Part shown: positions 11,701 to 24,020 of the stretch, in pieces | Numbering within the stretch: the first letter of the stretch is position 1 | How the letters are laid out: each line of letters begins with the position of its first letter | Assembly: GCF_030247185.1 (NCBI RefSeq) | Contig: NC_080572.1 | Location: 216,037,435 to 216,101,434, forward strand | From: Malaya genurostris | Taxonomy: Eukaryota > Arthropoda > Insecta > Diptera > Culicidae | Direction of reading: 5' to 3' | DNA length: 64,000 nucleotides | Position numbers and translations under genes: made by a program | The notes under the pieces: model-generated | Database searches by the model: none | What the model saw: only the letters and a program-made list of their open reading frames with translations | Told to the model about the DNA's origin: nothing

Positions 11701-13090
11701 AATTCTCTACTCATATTATGAATACTTAGCATTCATAATAAAAATCAGCAGCAGTTTACAGTTTCATATAATTTATATAAAGTTATTATATTTTATGACC
11801 GGCCTGAGAATCCACGAAATTATTTTTCTCTTCGAAAATTTTATGCTCCCATTGTACGAAGAAAACTTTGTTGGATAACGATTTGCAGTAAATTCCACAA
11901 GCGCAGCGAACTGCTGCGGTGGATTTTAATCTTCTTCGTCGGTGTATCAATTGACTGTTAATTAGATTGACATTGCGTGAATTGTTTGGATTCGTCATTT
12001 GACTGTGCATTCAGTTGGTGGGCGCAGTACAGCGCGAAACCGGAAACACAACAGCCGTCTAAACTCGGTGGTTCATTCAAAGCATGAATCAATTTTCCCC
12101 CTGATATGAAACAGTCCATTGCACCCGACTTAAGATGGAACGAAAACGAAAAGAGAGACGGATTGCGAAGTACGGATGAGGGTCAATCGTCGCAAGAGCG
12201 TGGATCCTACACAGTAATTGACAAATGAAATAAATATGCATGAAGCCGAAGAAAATTGCGCATGAAATAGATATCGAACTATCGTAATTCAAGTATTGAC
12301 GCGTATCTTGCATCTTATTTCTTCACTCTCACACTAGATGAGGAAGTGAGATTTCTACAGAAATACTTCTGTTAGCTAAAGTGCAATATTTTATTGAGCT
12401 TGCAAGGTGTAAATTGTAAATTTCAATGGTAGGTTTTTAGATATTTGGATAATGTGGATTTGAAATGCGGAAGCAAAGCACGAGCAAGACGTACAATGGG
12501 CTATATTCTGCGCTCATCATAGATAATTATGTGCTAGATACAAAGGAAAGAATGGGCAATAGAAAAAAACAACCACCAAAAACTATCCCACCAGAATTCG
12601 CCAGAACCGCGGAAAAAAGGGTGTGTGAAATGTTAGCGACCCTAACGGTTTTCGCGTAGCAAAACAAAGCTCTTCTTGGGCGTTCGTTTGGTTTCTTGTT
12701 TTTATTTGCTGTTGGATTCGGAAGGCTTTCTTACAATGATGAAGCATTTCTCAGTTCTGAAAAATCATTTTAATGTGGTTTTGAAATTGTTCGCTTTGGT
12801 AGTATAGTGATACATTTTATTGACCTTTAATTCTCTAACTATATCATTGTTTGTCCAAAACAAGTCCAAAATAGTAAAACAATGAAAACAATGAAACTTT
12901 TGGAAGCGAATTGCAGAACTTTCTTTGCCTCTGACAAATCTATGACTGGATATTTTTGTATTCTTCGGAAATATTCATAGACGCTTCAGTACATGAAAAG
13001 CCCCACTTTTTGAACAATACTACAGGGTGCGTTCGATATTGGAGAACATTCATATATGTGGCTGTAAATTATGGAGAACATTTATTATTG
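8761..13090. other. Sparse intergenic span with repeat scraps
   Basis: No gene is recognised. Near 9180-9330 there is a diverged copy of the tandem unit found at 40.09 kb (shared words ACAATTTGGTCC and CATTTTGATAGTTTCT). Near 11385-11440 a plus-strand scrap reads NKNLTFKDHIEANQ, matching the Jockey-like LINE at 47.7 kb. The stretch 11.79-12.31 kb is less repetitive and GC-richer than its surroundings, with unassigned minus-strand open frames. Confidence 0.35.
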
Positions 13091-13129
13091 TTTTTGCTTT
13101 TCTCATATAGAAAGGTTATAAAAAACCTT

Positions 13130-13175
13130 ATCTAATCCACCTAGTGGTATAATGGTGCCATTCTCATTAACATTT
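13130..13175 (+). repeat. CCACCTAGTGG repeat arm
   Basis: The phrase TCTAATCCACCTAGTGGTAT, preceded by CTCATATAGAAAGG, belongs to a dispersed arm also present at about 17.51 and 51.84 kb and, diverged, at 47.09 and 48.99 kb. It marks one end of an old non-coding repeat. Confidence 0.5.
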
Positions 13176-13846
13176 CACGAGAAATCGATGTGAGTTTCGT
13201 ATTGGACATTTTGAGTAACTGTTTCCGGGATCAGGAGACTGTCGAAGTACCAGTACGTTTCAGGGCCAATAAATAACGAGACCTGCAAGTTCGAATAGTT
13301 TTACAATCTGTTTTGAAAATTTCGTACTATTTCGTGAGCTTCGGTGTTGGTTTTCGTTTTCTTCAACGCGTGTGCAAAATCGAACACCGCACGCAGTGTG
13401 CTTCGTTCGTAGAAACGGTGTTGTGTTTTCTTTATCCGTACCACCGCATGTACGTTTTTTTTTCAAAAATACGTTTATTTCTTAAGGCAGTTTACAAAAG
13501 TTTTTCTTCGCCGTAGCATCACTTTTACATAAAAATCTTATACTCATATATTTCTAAAATAGTCAAAAAGTAAACGATTTAAATTTATTAAAACATATTC
13601 CTCTCATTACTTAAATATCATATTAGGTAATTCATCATTAATTATGAAATCTATATTATTATTTGAACCAAACGATTAACGTCTATAAATTATAAAATAA
13701 GCTGTTATTTTCAGATATTTGGTTGATAATTCCATAAACTATTTCGAGCTTGATTGTATCATTACATAATTTCTATTCTAATTTAGCTATTGGTTGAACT
13801 CATGGACGCAGCAGGAATCAAAACTAAGTCTTAAAAGGGTCCTTTA

Positions 13847-14380
13847 TTAAATTGAAACTCCAGTTTTCTTTATGAAATGATAAAGAACTTTCATGTATGG
13901 AAGGTCACGACAAGCAAGAATGTCTTGTACTGGGACATTGGATAGTCTACCTTGGGTACGCAAAAAATTTATTAGTTGAGATCTGACATCACGATTCTCC
14001 ACGGATGTCCAAACGACATGATCAATATCCCGATAACCTGCTCCACAAGCACAGTGATTAGTCTCGAAGTAGCTGTGCGTCTAACGTGTAGTGATTGGAC
14101 ATGAGTCTGGACATCATACGAATGAAATCCCTACTCACATCCAGTCCTCTGAACCATGCCTTTGTCGATATTTTAGGAATAATTGAGTGCATCCACCGAT
14201 CCAGATCATTTCTATCCCAAGAAGCTTGCCAGCTGGCAAGTGTTCTTTGGTGAGATACGCTATAGAATTCGTTGAAAGCAATCGGTCGCTCATAATTATC
14301 ACCCTCAATAGCACCATGCTTGGCTAAAATATCGGCTCTTTTATTACCAGGAATGGAGCAATGAGCCGGGATCCAGAACT
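13847..14380 (-). pseudogene. I/LOA-type LINE fragment (RNase H and C-terminus)
   Basis: The minus strand reads WIPAHCSIPGNKRADILAK, the last catalytic block of a LINE RNase H domain, followed by the same C-terminal sequence as the LINE at 42.1-42.8 kb (shared blocks YERPIAFNEFYSVS, LASWQASW, RWMHSIIPKISTKAWF, SRLMSNHYTL). A frameshift lies near 14.07 kb and the frame ends with a stop at 13849-13847. The reverse transcriptase and ORF1 are missing. It is an older relative, not a recent duplicate, of the element nested in the tetraspanin intron. Confidence 0.8.
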
Positions 14381-14399
14381 ACATGTACGTATCGGTGCG

Positions 14400-15120
14400 C
14401 TTTTAAAACGGTTTGATATTTTGGACGCTGATCACCTTGTAATTCCGGAACCGAAAGTCAGACCCGGATGAAATTCAAGAACTGTGTATGGAATCATTGG
14501 AACTTTCATAAGATTGTCAAAATCGGCCAAGCCATCGCTGAGAAAAGTGAATTTGTTCCATTTTAGCAATTGTGATTTTATTTCCGATGCTACTGGAACC
14601 GGAAACCGGGAACTGATATAGCCGGAACGGATATATTCAGCCGTCAACTGGCAATTGTCTATCGATTGGAACTGATTTAAGTCTCCAGCATCCCTATTTT
14701 TGTGGTTTGCGTCACTTCTTTGTATAACTGCTTGAAATGTTCAACACTCTTTAACCTGTAATTCCGAAACTGGAAGTCGCATTCAGATGAAATTCAGAAG
14801 ATTTGAACAGAACCACAAGACCATTCATTTGAATCTGAGTTTGTATCGGTCATGGAATCTCTGGAATTTTTACACTGACCATGCTGTAACTCAGGAACCG
14901 AAAATCGGATCAAGATGAAAGTCAGGAATTTTCTATGGGACAATATGAACTTTCATTTGAATCTGATTCTGTGGAAATCGGTTCAGCTATCTCCTAGAAA
15001 AGTTAGTACACATAATTTCATTATTTTGCACATTCTACGCCATAATTCCGTAACCTTAAGCCAGATAAAAAAAATTACCCGATGGATAGTGGTTCGCACA
15101 GAGAAAAATATATATTTGTA
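14400..15120. repeat. Diverged tandem modules (GGTTCCGGAATTAC type)
   Basis: Units with the order CTGTAATTCCGGAACCGGAAGTC, GATGAAATTCAG, CATTTGAATCTGAGTTTG, ATCGGTTCAGC and CTCCTAGAAAAGT recur at about 14.44, 14.75 and 14.89 kb. The repeats are too diverged for an exact period. They have no coding capacity and resemble modules at 3.6-4.9, 15.4-15.8, 17.9-18.6 and 52.0 kb. Confidence 0.55.
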
Positions 15121-15123
15121 GAG

Positions 15124-15385
15124 TTCGCGTCGGGTACCGGTGACCTTTTTTTTAATTTTTAACGGGTTTGGGTCGGGTTCGGGCTCAAAAATTTGGTCGG
15201 GTATCGGGTATTCGAACCCGAATACTAGATTTTTTTCGGGTGCGGATCGGGTACGGGTGAAGGTTTTTATATTTTATTGAGTTCGGGTTGTGTTCGGATT
15301 TGGAAGAAAAATTATTCTCGGGGTCGGGTCGGGTACGGGCAAAAGTTTATTTTTTCAAATAGGGTACGGGTTTGGATTTAAGAAT
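15124..15385. repeat. TCGGGT-rich low-complexity tract
   Basis: Within about 260 bp the words TCGGGT, TTCGGGT and GGGTACGGGT occur roughly fifteen or more times, separated by short AT stretches. The plus strand is strongly G-rich and the surroundings are AT-rich. No protein frame fits. It may be an expanded simple repeat inside an old transposon, and it has G-quadruplex potential. Confidence 0.75.
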
Positions 15386-15419
15386 TGTTTACCCAACCAT
15401 CTCTACTGGGTATGTGTTT

Positions 15420-16060
15420 ATGTAACGCATTAGTGCACCTAGTTTTGTCGGATATGGCTGACCCAATTTTACAAACTTAGATTTAAATATAACGTCTGGT
15501 GGACCCATACAAAGTTCCTGAATTTTATCCGAATCTGACTTCCGGTTCCAGAGTTATGGGATAAAATGCGAATGAAAAAATGTACAATAACTTTTCTCGG
15601 AAATGGCTGAGTCGTTTTCATGTTAGATTCAAATGAAAGATATTCAAGTCCCAGAACATTTCTGAATTTCATCCGACTTCCGACTCCGGAATAACAGGCT
15701 GATGAGTGTAAATATTTTTATTCGATGGGTCGATTTAAAAAAAAAAACTTAGGTTCAAATGAAAGGTCTTTTGAAAGGTCTGAACTTTGTCCCGATCCAA
15801 CTTCCGGTTCCGGAATTACAGGCTGATGAGTGTCAAGTACCAAATTTTTTGACTAAACGAAATGTCATGAAATTTCACACATAGTCCTTTGAAAGGTGAT
15901 ACTTCATAAACGTCATATGTCATAATACAAAAATACAAATTTGGATTTGACATTGGTAGTATCATTTATGTATCAGTCATATACTTATTGAGTGATGAGT
16001 TAAGCAACCGAGCAATTCCAGAAATAAGCAGCAAGTCACTTCGATCTGGATGTTATTTTT
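15420..16060. repeat. Repeat modules followed by a mariner end
   Basis: Modules of the CTTCCGGTTCCGGAATTACAGG type recur up to about 15830. At about 15846 the sequence changes to GACTAAACGAAATGTCATG...CACACATAGTCC, which matches the 5' terminal side of the mariner pseudogene at 2.75 kb. The following 200 bp may be its 5' region on the plus strand. No open frame survives. Confidence 0.45.
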
Positions 16061-17505
16061 AACAATTTTCCATCATGACAAACCATTTATTTTAAACGAA
16101 CTCGACTCGAGACCGACTACTTATGAAAATCGGGGGAAGCATATTTTCATACTCTTTCTTTGAATTGTTGTAACTCAAAAACACAAAGCGATCCCAAGAA
16201 GAGGTGGTTGAAAATCAATTGAAAATGCTAAAACACACTGAATAAAATTTAAATATTTTTTTCAAGAACTTTAACATTAACCGAGAAATAAAATAAAAGA
16301 AAAATCGTATGTGAAAACAACAATATTTTTATCTTAATTCTGTTTTTAAAACAAACAATTTAAGAAGTTACGGCTAAAACAATGCGAATAATTATCAGGG
16401 TTAGTTTAATTAAATGATTCTGACACCGTGATGTGTTGTTAAAGTGTAAACAATGTCATACAAGATCGTAACAAGAAGATAACAATTTTAATCATTTTAT
16501 TCACAGAAAACCCCAGGAAGAGCTATTCCGTTTAAAATTATTCATGATAGGCAACAAATCTTCACTACAAAAACCACGGAGAAGATAAAATCATCTACAT
16601 TTGGTAAATATTAGTCCATGTGTCTCGAGACTCATTAGTCACTGGGAAATCGTGTCATAACCATTCTAGTAAAACAAAATTCATTTTTTGCTTGACTGAT
16701 AAGCGTACACAAATAAAAGAACAGTCTCCGGTGATTCGATCAACGAGAACAAAACACGTTACAGTAATTTTAGCACCGCAGTTGTTTTATAGTCACACTC
16801 GAATCGTGCTGGAGGAATCGTTATCCCCTAGGTCCCAAGAGCGTGCAAAGCGTTTTAACCTACATACTAGGTAATGTATCTAGCGTGTGCTCGTTCACTA
16901 TCGCTTTTTATAGTGTAAACTTTGCGGCTTTGGCCTGCTGAAAGATGGGGAAACTATATGAATAGATGCATTACAGTCATATCAGATAGGTGGATAATCA
17001 ATTAGGTGGAAAATGAATCGTTGAAACATGTGTGGAAGTGCAATTGAGCACACCGAATGAGTGATTTGTGGTGGCATGGAGAACCGGAATCCAATGCGAT
17101 GAGGAAAAGTGATTTGCAAATGAGGAGCCAGAGAAAAAAAAATTGTTCTATCAAAAGATGTGTATATCAATGGAACTAAATTACTCTGCAAATGCTGTAT
17201 GAAGAAAGTTCCTGTGATGAAAATAAGGTTGATTGAATTGTTTTACGAAATAATAATCTCGGACTAATGCAATATTACAACAGCCTATGAGTGATGATAG
17301 ACGTTCTCAGGGCCGGCTAAGGATACATTTTTGGTGCAGGCAAATTTTGCTGTGAATCATCCGCAACTTATACCTAATTCATCGTTCCGGAAAGGGTCAT
17401 GAATTATAAAAATGATCCTTCATTGTTTGAGTCCTTAGCGTCGATCTTTCACGCGTTAGAAATTCCATTTTCCAAAATCGGGCATTGAACTTTCCTTATT
17501 GAAAA
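16061..17505. other. Unassigned span
   Basis: Short frames on both strands show no family resemblance. I see no RNA gene and no clear repeat in this AT-rich stretch. Confidence 0.35.
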
Positions 17506-17509
17506 CCTA

Positions 17510-18740
17510 TTTTTAATCCACCTAGTGGTGTGAAAATGCTATTTTTCTTCATGGATACAGCTCCATTAACATATTTTTTGTCTTTTTATGGAGATAATTC
17601 CGGACTCATTGGTTTGAAAAATTTATTCTTCTTCTTCATCTTCTTTTGCTGTCATTTGGACAACAAATGTTAAAGGGTAGAGTGACTGTGACTATAAAGC
17701 CAACCAATTTATTCAGATTGATTCGGGTAGTTCTCAAAAGTATGCTTCAAAGCTTACATCACATCTTCTGAAACATTTCTCAGGCCAAGCGTATCAGCAA
17801 TAATACATTTCAGTGTAATCATAGAAAAATTATTTTGTCGTTTAAGTAACTTTAGCGATTATGATCTTAAAAATCGATCCACAGCTCAATTTTCGTCTCG
17901 AACGAGCCTAAAATTATTGAATTCGGTTATTCCATATCCAAGAAAATTGAGCGATGATGAATTTTGACGGTTACATTTTTTATGCCATTATACCACTGGA
18001 ACCGTGAGAGCCATTTGAATTTCAAACTGTAGTTTCTAAACGAGCCTAAGTTGTATCTCCGTAACCAAAAATCACAGTCATTTGATCCTCAAACTTAATC
18101 AATGATTCTATAGTAGCTCTCAAACAAAGTGTAATCGGTTCAGTCATCTCTGAGCCTATTGAGTGTGAAAAAATCATCACGTTTTGTTGGTTATATCACT
18201 TATACTATTATACTTCCGGAACTAGTATTGATTGATGGCCAAATAGCAGCTTCAAACGAACCTAAGATTGTTGACATCGGATCAGCCATCTTAGAGAAAA
18301 ATAAACATAAAAAACAACGCGTATAGTCGATTACGTCACCTATACCATTATATCTTCGGAACCAGAAGTGACTGCCATTTGATATTCGAACCTGATAAAT
18401 GGTTCAATAGTGGCTTTCAAAGGAGCCTAAGAATTCTGTAATCGGTTAAGGCATCTTAGAGAAAATTAGGTGCGAAGAAAACAACGCGTTTGTCGATTAC
18501 GTCACTTATACTATTATATCTCCGGAACCAAACATTACTTCGAACTTGACCAATGACCCCAATAGTAGTTTTCAAATGAGTCTAAGTTTGTTGCAAATGG
18601 TTCAACCATATTTGAGAAAATTGAGTGCGAGAATAAAATCGTTGAAAGGACACATATACACGCGCAAATATTTACACAGAGATTTTCACAGAGAACTAGT
18701 CGAGCTGAGTCTGTTTTCCTAGAAGTTCGATTACCTTTCT
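17510..18740. repeat. Composite repeat with ~150-bp tandem units
   Basis: It opens with the CCACCTAGTGGTGTG arm and closes near GTCGAGCTGAGTC, the same word that ends repeat family R1. Between them, from about 17.88 to 18.64 kb, a unit of about 150 bp recurs four to five times (words CACTTATACTATTATA, CTCCGGAACC, CAAACGAGCCTAAG, GGTTCAGCCATCTTAGAGAAAA). No protein frame spans it. Confidence 0.6.
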
Positions 18741-19046
18741 ATAGAGAGAAAAAACATCAAAATAAAAAAGAAAAAAATTCTAAATTTCTGAATTTCGGCG
18801 CTCAAGGATCTTGGCACCCTAGGTGACTGTCTACGCCTTAACCTGGCCCTGAACGTTCTAATTGCTCTCGAGGCTGTTAAAGAGCTACTTTTCAGCTAAT
18901 ATATAGCTATTCACTTCGAATTATTGATAACGCTTATTTGTCACTATAGTAGTATCGTAGTTTATCATTTGACGTAAACACGTAATTCGTCAAATGTCTA
19001 ATTTTGCCGAGGCTCATAAGATGTAAATTAACATGAGTTCCATTTC

Positions 19047-19235
19047 AAGGCCCGGTTTGGTGGTTTGATACATTAGGTGCTGGTCTTTACAAACCTGTTG
19101 TTGCATGTTCGACCCCCGATCTGGAATGTTTCTTAGTGTCAGTAGGATCGTAGTACTAGCCATGTAACGATTCTTTAAGCTACGAAAGGCTAAATTCCAC
19201 AGAAGAAATGTAATGCCAATACTTTACTTTGCATT
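19047..19235 (+). mobile_element. tRNA-derived SINE, family 2
   Basis: An A-box-like segment (GGTTTGATACATTAGGTGC) is followed by a B-box-like TGTTCGACCCCC, then a non-tRNA body containing CAGTAGGATCGTAGTACTAG and ending near AATGTAATGCCAATACTTT. The layout is that of a tRNA-derived SINE. It differs from the SINEs at 53.0 and 62.2 kb. The family name is uncertain (Feilai-type SINEs are known from Aedes). Confidence 0.6.
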
Positions 19236-19869
19236 TCAAGGAAATTTCAGTTTTTTTATGTTATTAAAGTTATTTAAACAATAAAATATGAGAGCAATTT
19301 ATAGTAAATTTGCAAGCAATTAATTTGCTATAGGTGACTTTACTCCTACTAAAAGCAAATAAATTGTCTTTCGAGTAGAAGAAACCGTTCTTGATATATT
19401 TAGATATGAAATTCAAAAATCTGTGGCATTTGTTCATTAGGCAGTTTTCTGCTTAGTTGATAAAGATACAATACTAAACATATCTTCACCGAGCGGATCG
19501 GCGAATTTCATGTACAACAAACAAAAAGAATGAAAAATTGCACGATTTTTTTTTGAGCTTGGTATACTCCATAAATTTTATCGATGACGTATTTCCGTAT
19601 TTCGGAATCTCGTTCAAATATGTTTACGTTTCAACTTTGATTCGTCAGTGAAGTGCCGAACTAAAACGCGTTTTCGACTTTATCTGGCCGATGCAGGCTT
19701 GGTCATTCAGGAGTTAACCAAATTTTAACTGTTTTCCAATATGTTAACGGAATCTCTTTGCTGACTTAAACAGTGAAGACGGAAATTTGTATTAGATATA
19801 ATTTTTCTTTGAATGTAACATAAGTTTCCGAAAGCTTATACTCATATTATTATGAGTTTGTTTCTAATG

Positions 19870-19975
19870 AACTTTAAAATAAACTTTTGTGATTTAATGG
19901 ATGCACGGATGCTCTTTGTGATCTAATGATTCTTGGTTCAAATCCCAGTCATTTTTGTTTTGTCGTCTTACTTTA
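19870..19975 (+). mobile_element. tRNA-like SINE fragment
   Basis: The words GTGATCTAATGATTCTTGG and GGTTCAAATCCCAG form a B-box-like block related to that at 745-845. The A-box side is poorly preserved. A T-rich tail follows. Confidence 0.4.
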
Positions 19976-19997
19976 TTATGGAGTGCCTATTCAAAAC

Positions 19998-21290
19998 TAC
20001 AAGGAAAACCTTCCAATCAAAAAATTACAATCTCGCAATTTTTGATTTTTGCAGTTGTTGTTTTAACTTATAATTAGTTGATTCAACCAATTTGCTATTT
20101 GATTTGCACATATTGAAGTAGTTGAAAAATATGTTGTTTTTAATGCTGTCTAATATCAAAAACAGCACAAAGCAAAACAAAAACTGCAATGGTAAATCAA
20201 CCATTACTTTAGTTTAAATTTGAACGCGTTTCTTAAACATTTTCATGCAAACGAAATTCGCTTATTATACATTTGTAAAACTCGTGAAGAGTAACTTTTG
20301 AATGATAGTAAATTAATGTTTATCATAACATAATGTGATGATAAATTATCTACATCTTTACTGCTCTGGTGTTACAAGAAGAAACGATTGATATAAAGTA
20401 GTGCTATGCACAGAACTGATAGCCGTTTGAGATATTGCAATTAACAAAACGTGTTTAACCAAAACTAGAACCCAGTGAATTGTATGCGTTTGAATTTTGG
20501 TCTTAAAATCAACTTGATTCTCCATCGTGAAATGCATGTTAATGAATGAGCGTCCTGTTATCTTCAAGCCATGTACAAAAATTGTATGAACAAAGTGATT
20601 AAATTGAAAATGTTTAATATTCATTTATATAATCTGTTGAAACTGAAAGTTGCAATGGCAAAAAAGTTTAAAAATCAGTACATTCGGTTCGACTTTTTGT
20701 TCGTAAATAAGATAGTGGCCACAATTAGAAAGTTTCGTTGACACCAGCACTACTAAAAGACAGTATATTAAAAACAAAAATAAAAATGGTTTCAATGAAT
20801 AATTTATTTAATATTAACTTTTATTCATACCGTCATAATATAATATATTATTTATATTAAATATTACTTTTTTCATATATATCCTAACATACCGAATTTT
20901 CATTAAAAAATCAGAACGTATATCAATGAGAAATATTTTATTGTCATTCAAAATCAATAATTTTGCTTAAGTTGAAATAACTAATCGTAATATCTAAAAA
21001 ACTAAAATCGATTTGTTTTTCAACTCACATAACTGTAAAATAAAAAACAAGGTCGGTTGTTGTAACTAAAATCTTTATTGAAATTGAAGAGTGTGTGTTT
21101 TGACTAACTGACAGCATCTTGTTTTCATCCAAAAATTTTGTTATTTCAACCATCGTTTCTGTTGATCGAAAAACAAAAATGACAGTTTAGAAAAAACAAC
21201 AATCGATTAGTTGTACCAAATTTTAACCAATCAAATTCAGAAAAACAACTAATATTTTGGTTGTTTCACGATCGCGAGGTTCTCCGTGTA
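19998..21290. mobile_element. Probable non-autonomous DNA transposon
   Basis: The left end TACAAGGAAAACCTTC and the reverse complement of the right end, TACACGGAGAACCTCG, match at most positions. Each is followed inward by CAAC/GTTG-rich motifs (ATTTTGGTTGTTTC on the right; TTAGTTGATTCAACC on the left). The interior is very AT-rich and contains no convincing protein; an 88-codon minus frame at 20.4-20.6 kb is unrecognised. The boundaries are my reading of the imperfect termini. Confidence 0.4.
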
Positions 21291-21556
21291 GCCATATGGA
21301 AGAATGGGCAGAACCTAATCGTGAATATCTCGACTTGTATTAAGGGCAGCAACATAATTCTTTCGCCATTTCATCAAAAATATATTCAGGAATTTTGGAT
21401 ATTAATTTGAACAGTGTGAGATAACCACAAACAACTCAAAAATGAAATTTTCTAAAACTTTGAAAACAACGCGGAAAACTCTTTACTTTTGCTTGTCTTT
21501 TTCGCGCAAGGACGACGGTTTTGACGTAGTCAGGCACATATCTTCATCTGAATGCG

Positions 21557-21564
21557 TATAAAAG
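21557..21564 (+). promoter_or_regulatory. TATA-box-like core promoter
   Basis: TATAAAAG is embedded in GCGTATAAAAGGGGAACC inside an island (21.45-21.78 kb) that is less AT-rich than its flanks. No coding exon follows that I can identify. The stretch CTTGGTTAATACCTCAAACG downstream is unlike neighbouring repeats. It could be a host promoter or the promoter of a solo LTR. Confidence 0.35.
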
Positions 21565-21779
21565 GGGAACCGTGGTCGAAAAACGATTATTTCTTCTTGT
21601 GTGTTGGATGGTAGCAAACGTCGTGAGAATGAATTATCATTTGCTTTCCGGTCGTCGAGGGAGCGATGTCATCAACCAACACCGACGGAGAGTGCACCTT
21701 CTGCTTGGTTAATACCTCAAACGCTGAGGTAGCAACTCTTCAAGCCTAGACTCTGAGTCTGCTCTTAGTTTTAAATTTA

Positions 21780-22695
21780 GTTCTTGAACTCAGGTCCAGT
21801 TCCTTATTCCAGAATTCTTCTGTTTGATTCTTTTTAGAATCATAATAATACTTCCAAAGAATTATGTGACATTTTACTGTACTCTATGCAACCCATTTTG
21901 GTAGTCTTGGCGAGAAATCGTCTTCAAGCTTCAGAGCTTATTTCCGGAATATGGGTTTAGAATTCAGAGCCTGCGTGAAACGCTCAGGTCACAGAGCCAG
22001 TTTTCAGGATAATTTGATAAGCTTTGTGCAATTTTCGCAGTGCAAAATTCGCAACGCAAATTCGTATTCACGACATCCAGTTGATGTCTCTGACATTACA
22101 CACCCGTACTTTTTTATTTCATTGATTTTCTAGCCATGTAATTTTTCGCGGTTTTTGTTGAAGGAGTATTTTGCAAAAAAATAAATTCAAATGTGTTGCA
22201 TGATACAAAGCATCACTGTTGTTCACAGTTTGTATAATTTTTTGTGGACAACTATTGATAAATAAGTCAGTGAAGAAGTAGTTTTGAGGACGCGCTAAAA
22301 TTGAAATGGACGTCATTAATTGAAAATCATGACTTGTGGTGTCCACCGTATCTCAGCGCAAAATTATCAGAAGTCAAAAAATCTTAACAATGTAGGTGTA
22401 GTAGATGTTTTCCTAGACCCCTTTTTATGTGGGATTTTTTTATTTAATTTTTTTATGATATTTAAAGCCAAACCTGCGATCTTCCGCGAAAAATTCTGCC
22501 ATTTTGTAACTGTAAAATCTGCCAACAGTAACAAAAATCAGAAAACAAAAAGGTTGGAGTTGGGTTTTGTAAATGTAGAAAGTATGTGCAAAATGTGAAA
22601 ATAATTGGCGAATGGACAAGGACTTTCAAAATTTGCTTTCGAGAAAAGCGCGTTTGAAGTTGATTGTCTATAAAATCGAAGGAAACAATTTATTT
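21780..22695. other. Unassigned span
   Basis: The span holds only short frames on both strands. I recognise no gene, RNA or repeat. Confidence 0.3.
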
Positions 22696-22699
22696 TTCT

Positions 22700-23001
22700 A
22701 GGGGGAGGGTAGAGTCTAACACTTTTGAAATAACGTTTTTTTCTTTGTATGTTGTTATAGTAAAACATTTCAAGAATGTTTTGTCAGATTTTCACGTCAA
22801 TCGAAGCAGAACTCTTGAGCCTATGAGACGAGCTCTTTCCTCTTCACAGTATGAAATAAGAAAAAAATAAAGGCCCAAAACTTACAGAGTTTTCTTCCTA
22901 CAAGCTTGAAAATTTGACAAAATATTCTTGAAATGTTTTACTATAAGAAAATACAAAGAAAAATTAACGATTCAAAAGTGTTAGACCTTACCCGCTCCTT
23001 A
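22700..23001. repeat. Inverted repeat with ~100-bp arms
   Basis: The left arm (about 22700-22796) and right arm (about 22904-23001) share, in opposite orientation, the words GGTAGAGTCTAACACTTTTG / CAAAAGTGTTAGACCTTACC and ATAGTAAAACATTTCAAGAA / TTCTTGAAATGTTTTACTAT. The loop is about 105 bp. The arms differ at scattered positions, so it is not a recent duplication. No ORF is present. Confidence 0.75.
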
Positions 23002-24020
23002 AGCAAAGCTACTTTGAACTGTGATGTAGGTATCTGTTATGAATGGTTATAATAATTGCTAAGACAATCATCAATGGAAATTTTTCCTTATTTCGAATCA
23101 AAATTCCCTAAAAATTCAATTTTTTTTCAGAAATCGACACCGCGAATGTTACTGACTATTTAGTAATATTGGAAATAAATTAAACCATTCATGATTGAAT
23201 TCAAGAAATCTTTAAAGTTTTTAAATGTGAACTAAACCAACATTCGTGATTATGATTAAACTAAAACCTCATTCAACAGTCTACAAAGTGCTCAAATTAT
23301 GTCATAGTTTCAAGAAGAGATATAAGATATCAAATTGGAAACATTCAGTTATACCACCTTTTGTCTACTGAATGCTTAGCCGACGTGATCGTCAAACACA
23401 ATTTTCCAATAATTGTAATGTGTTTCCAGATCGGTCATTAAATATGCCATTGTAGACACCCGTCAGTGCGCCTATCACGCAAACTACCTCACTAATATTT
23501 ATCGCAAACTCATCAGTTTCTAGTCGCATCAGGTTACGACCGTGTTGTCCCGAGTATCCGGTGCGGTGTAATATCAGCTGCCAAGCCTGGCACCAGCTCA
23601 GAAATTAAAACAACACGAACTATTAATTGTTAATTCCTGTTGCATGCTATCATCCAGCTGCACTACATATTTTCCCACATATATCTGTATGTGCAGTAAA
23701 ATATATGTGGCTATCGATCGCACTGTGAAGGGCGTTTCTGAATGCATTTGAAACTGAAAGTGCTGCTTTGGGTGGCACAGAAGAGTGGAAGGATAGCTCA
23801 ACGTTTTTGGTGAAGGTATATCGAGCACTAGCAGAAAGTGAAATTTTCAACTCTCAACAGGGAATGACCATTTGACGTACCGCCAACACTAAATAATTTA
23901 CAGTTTTTCCTTGCTTCAGTCTTTAGGCGCCGTTCGTCCCGGTTGTTCTCTTTTTGCCTAATAGCATAACCTATTTTAGAAAGTGCTGAAAAGCTGTAGT
24001 TAATCGAAGGTCCGGCGGTA
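23002..24020. other. Unassigned span
   Basis: Short minus-strand frames at 23.6-23.85 kb have no recognisable product. The sequence becomes less AT-rich from about 23.9 kb onward. Confidence 0.3.
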
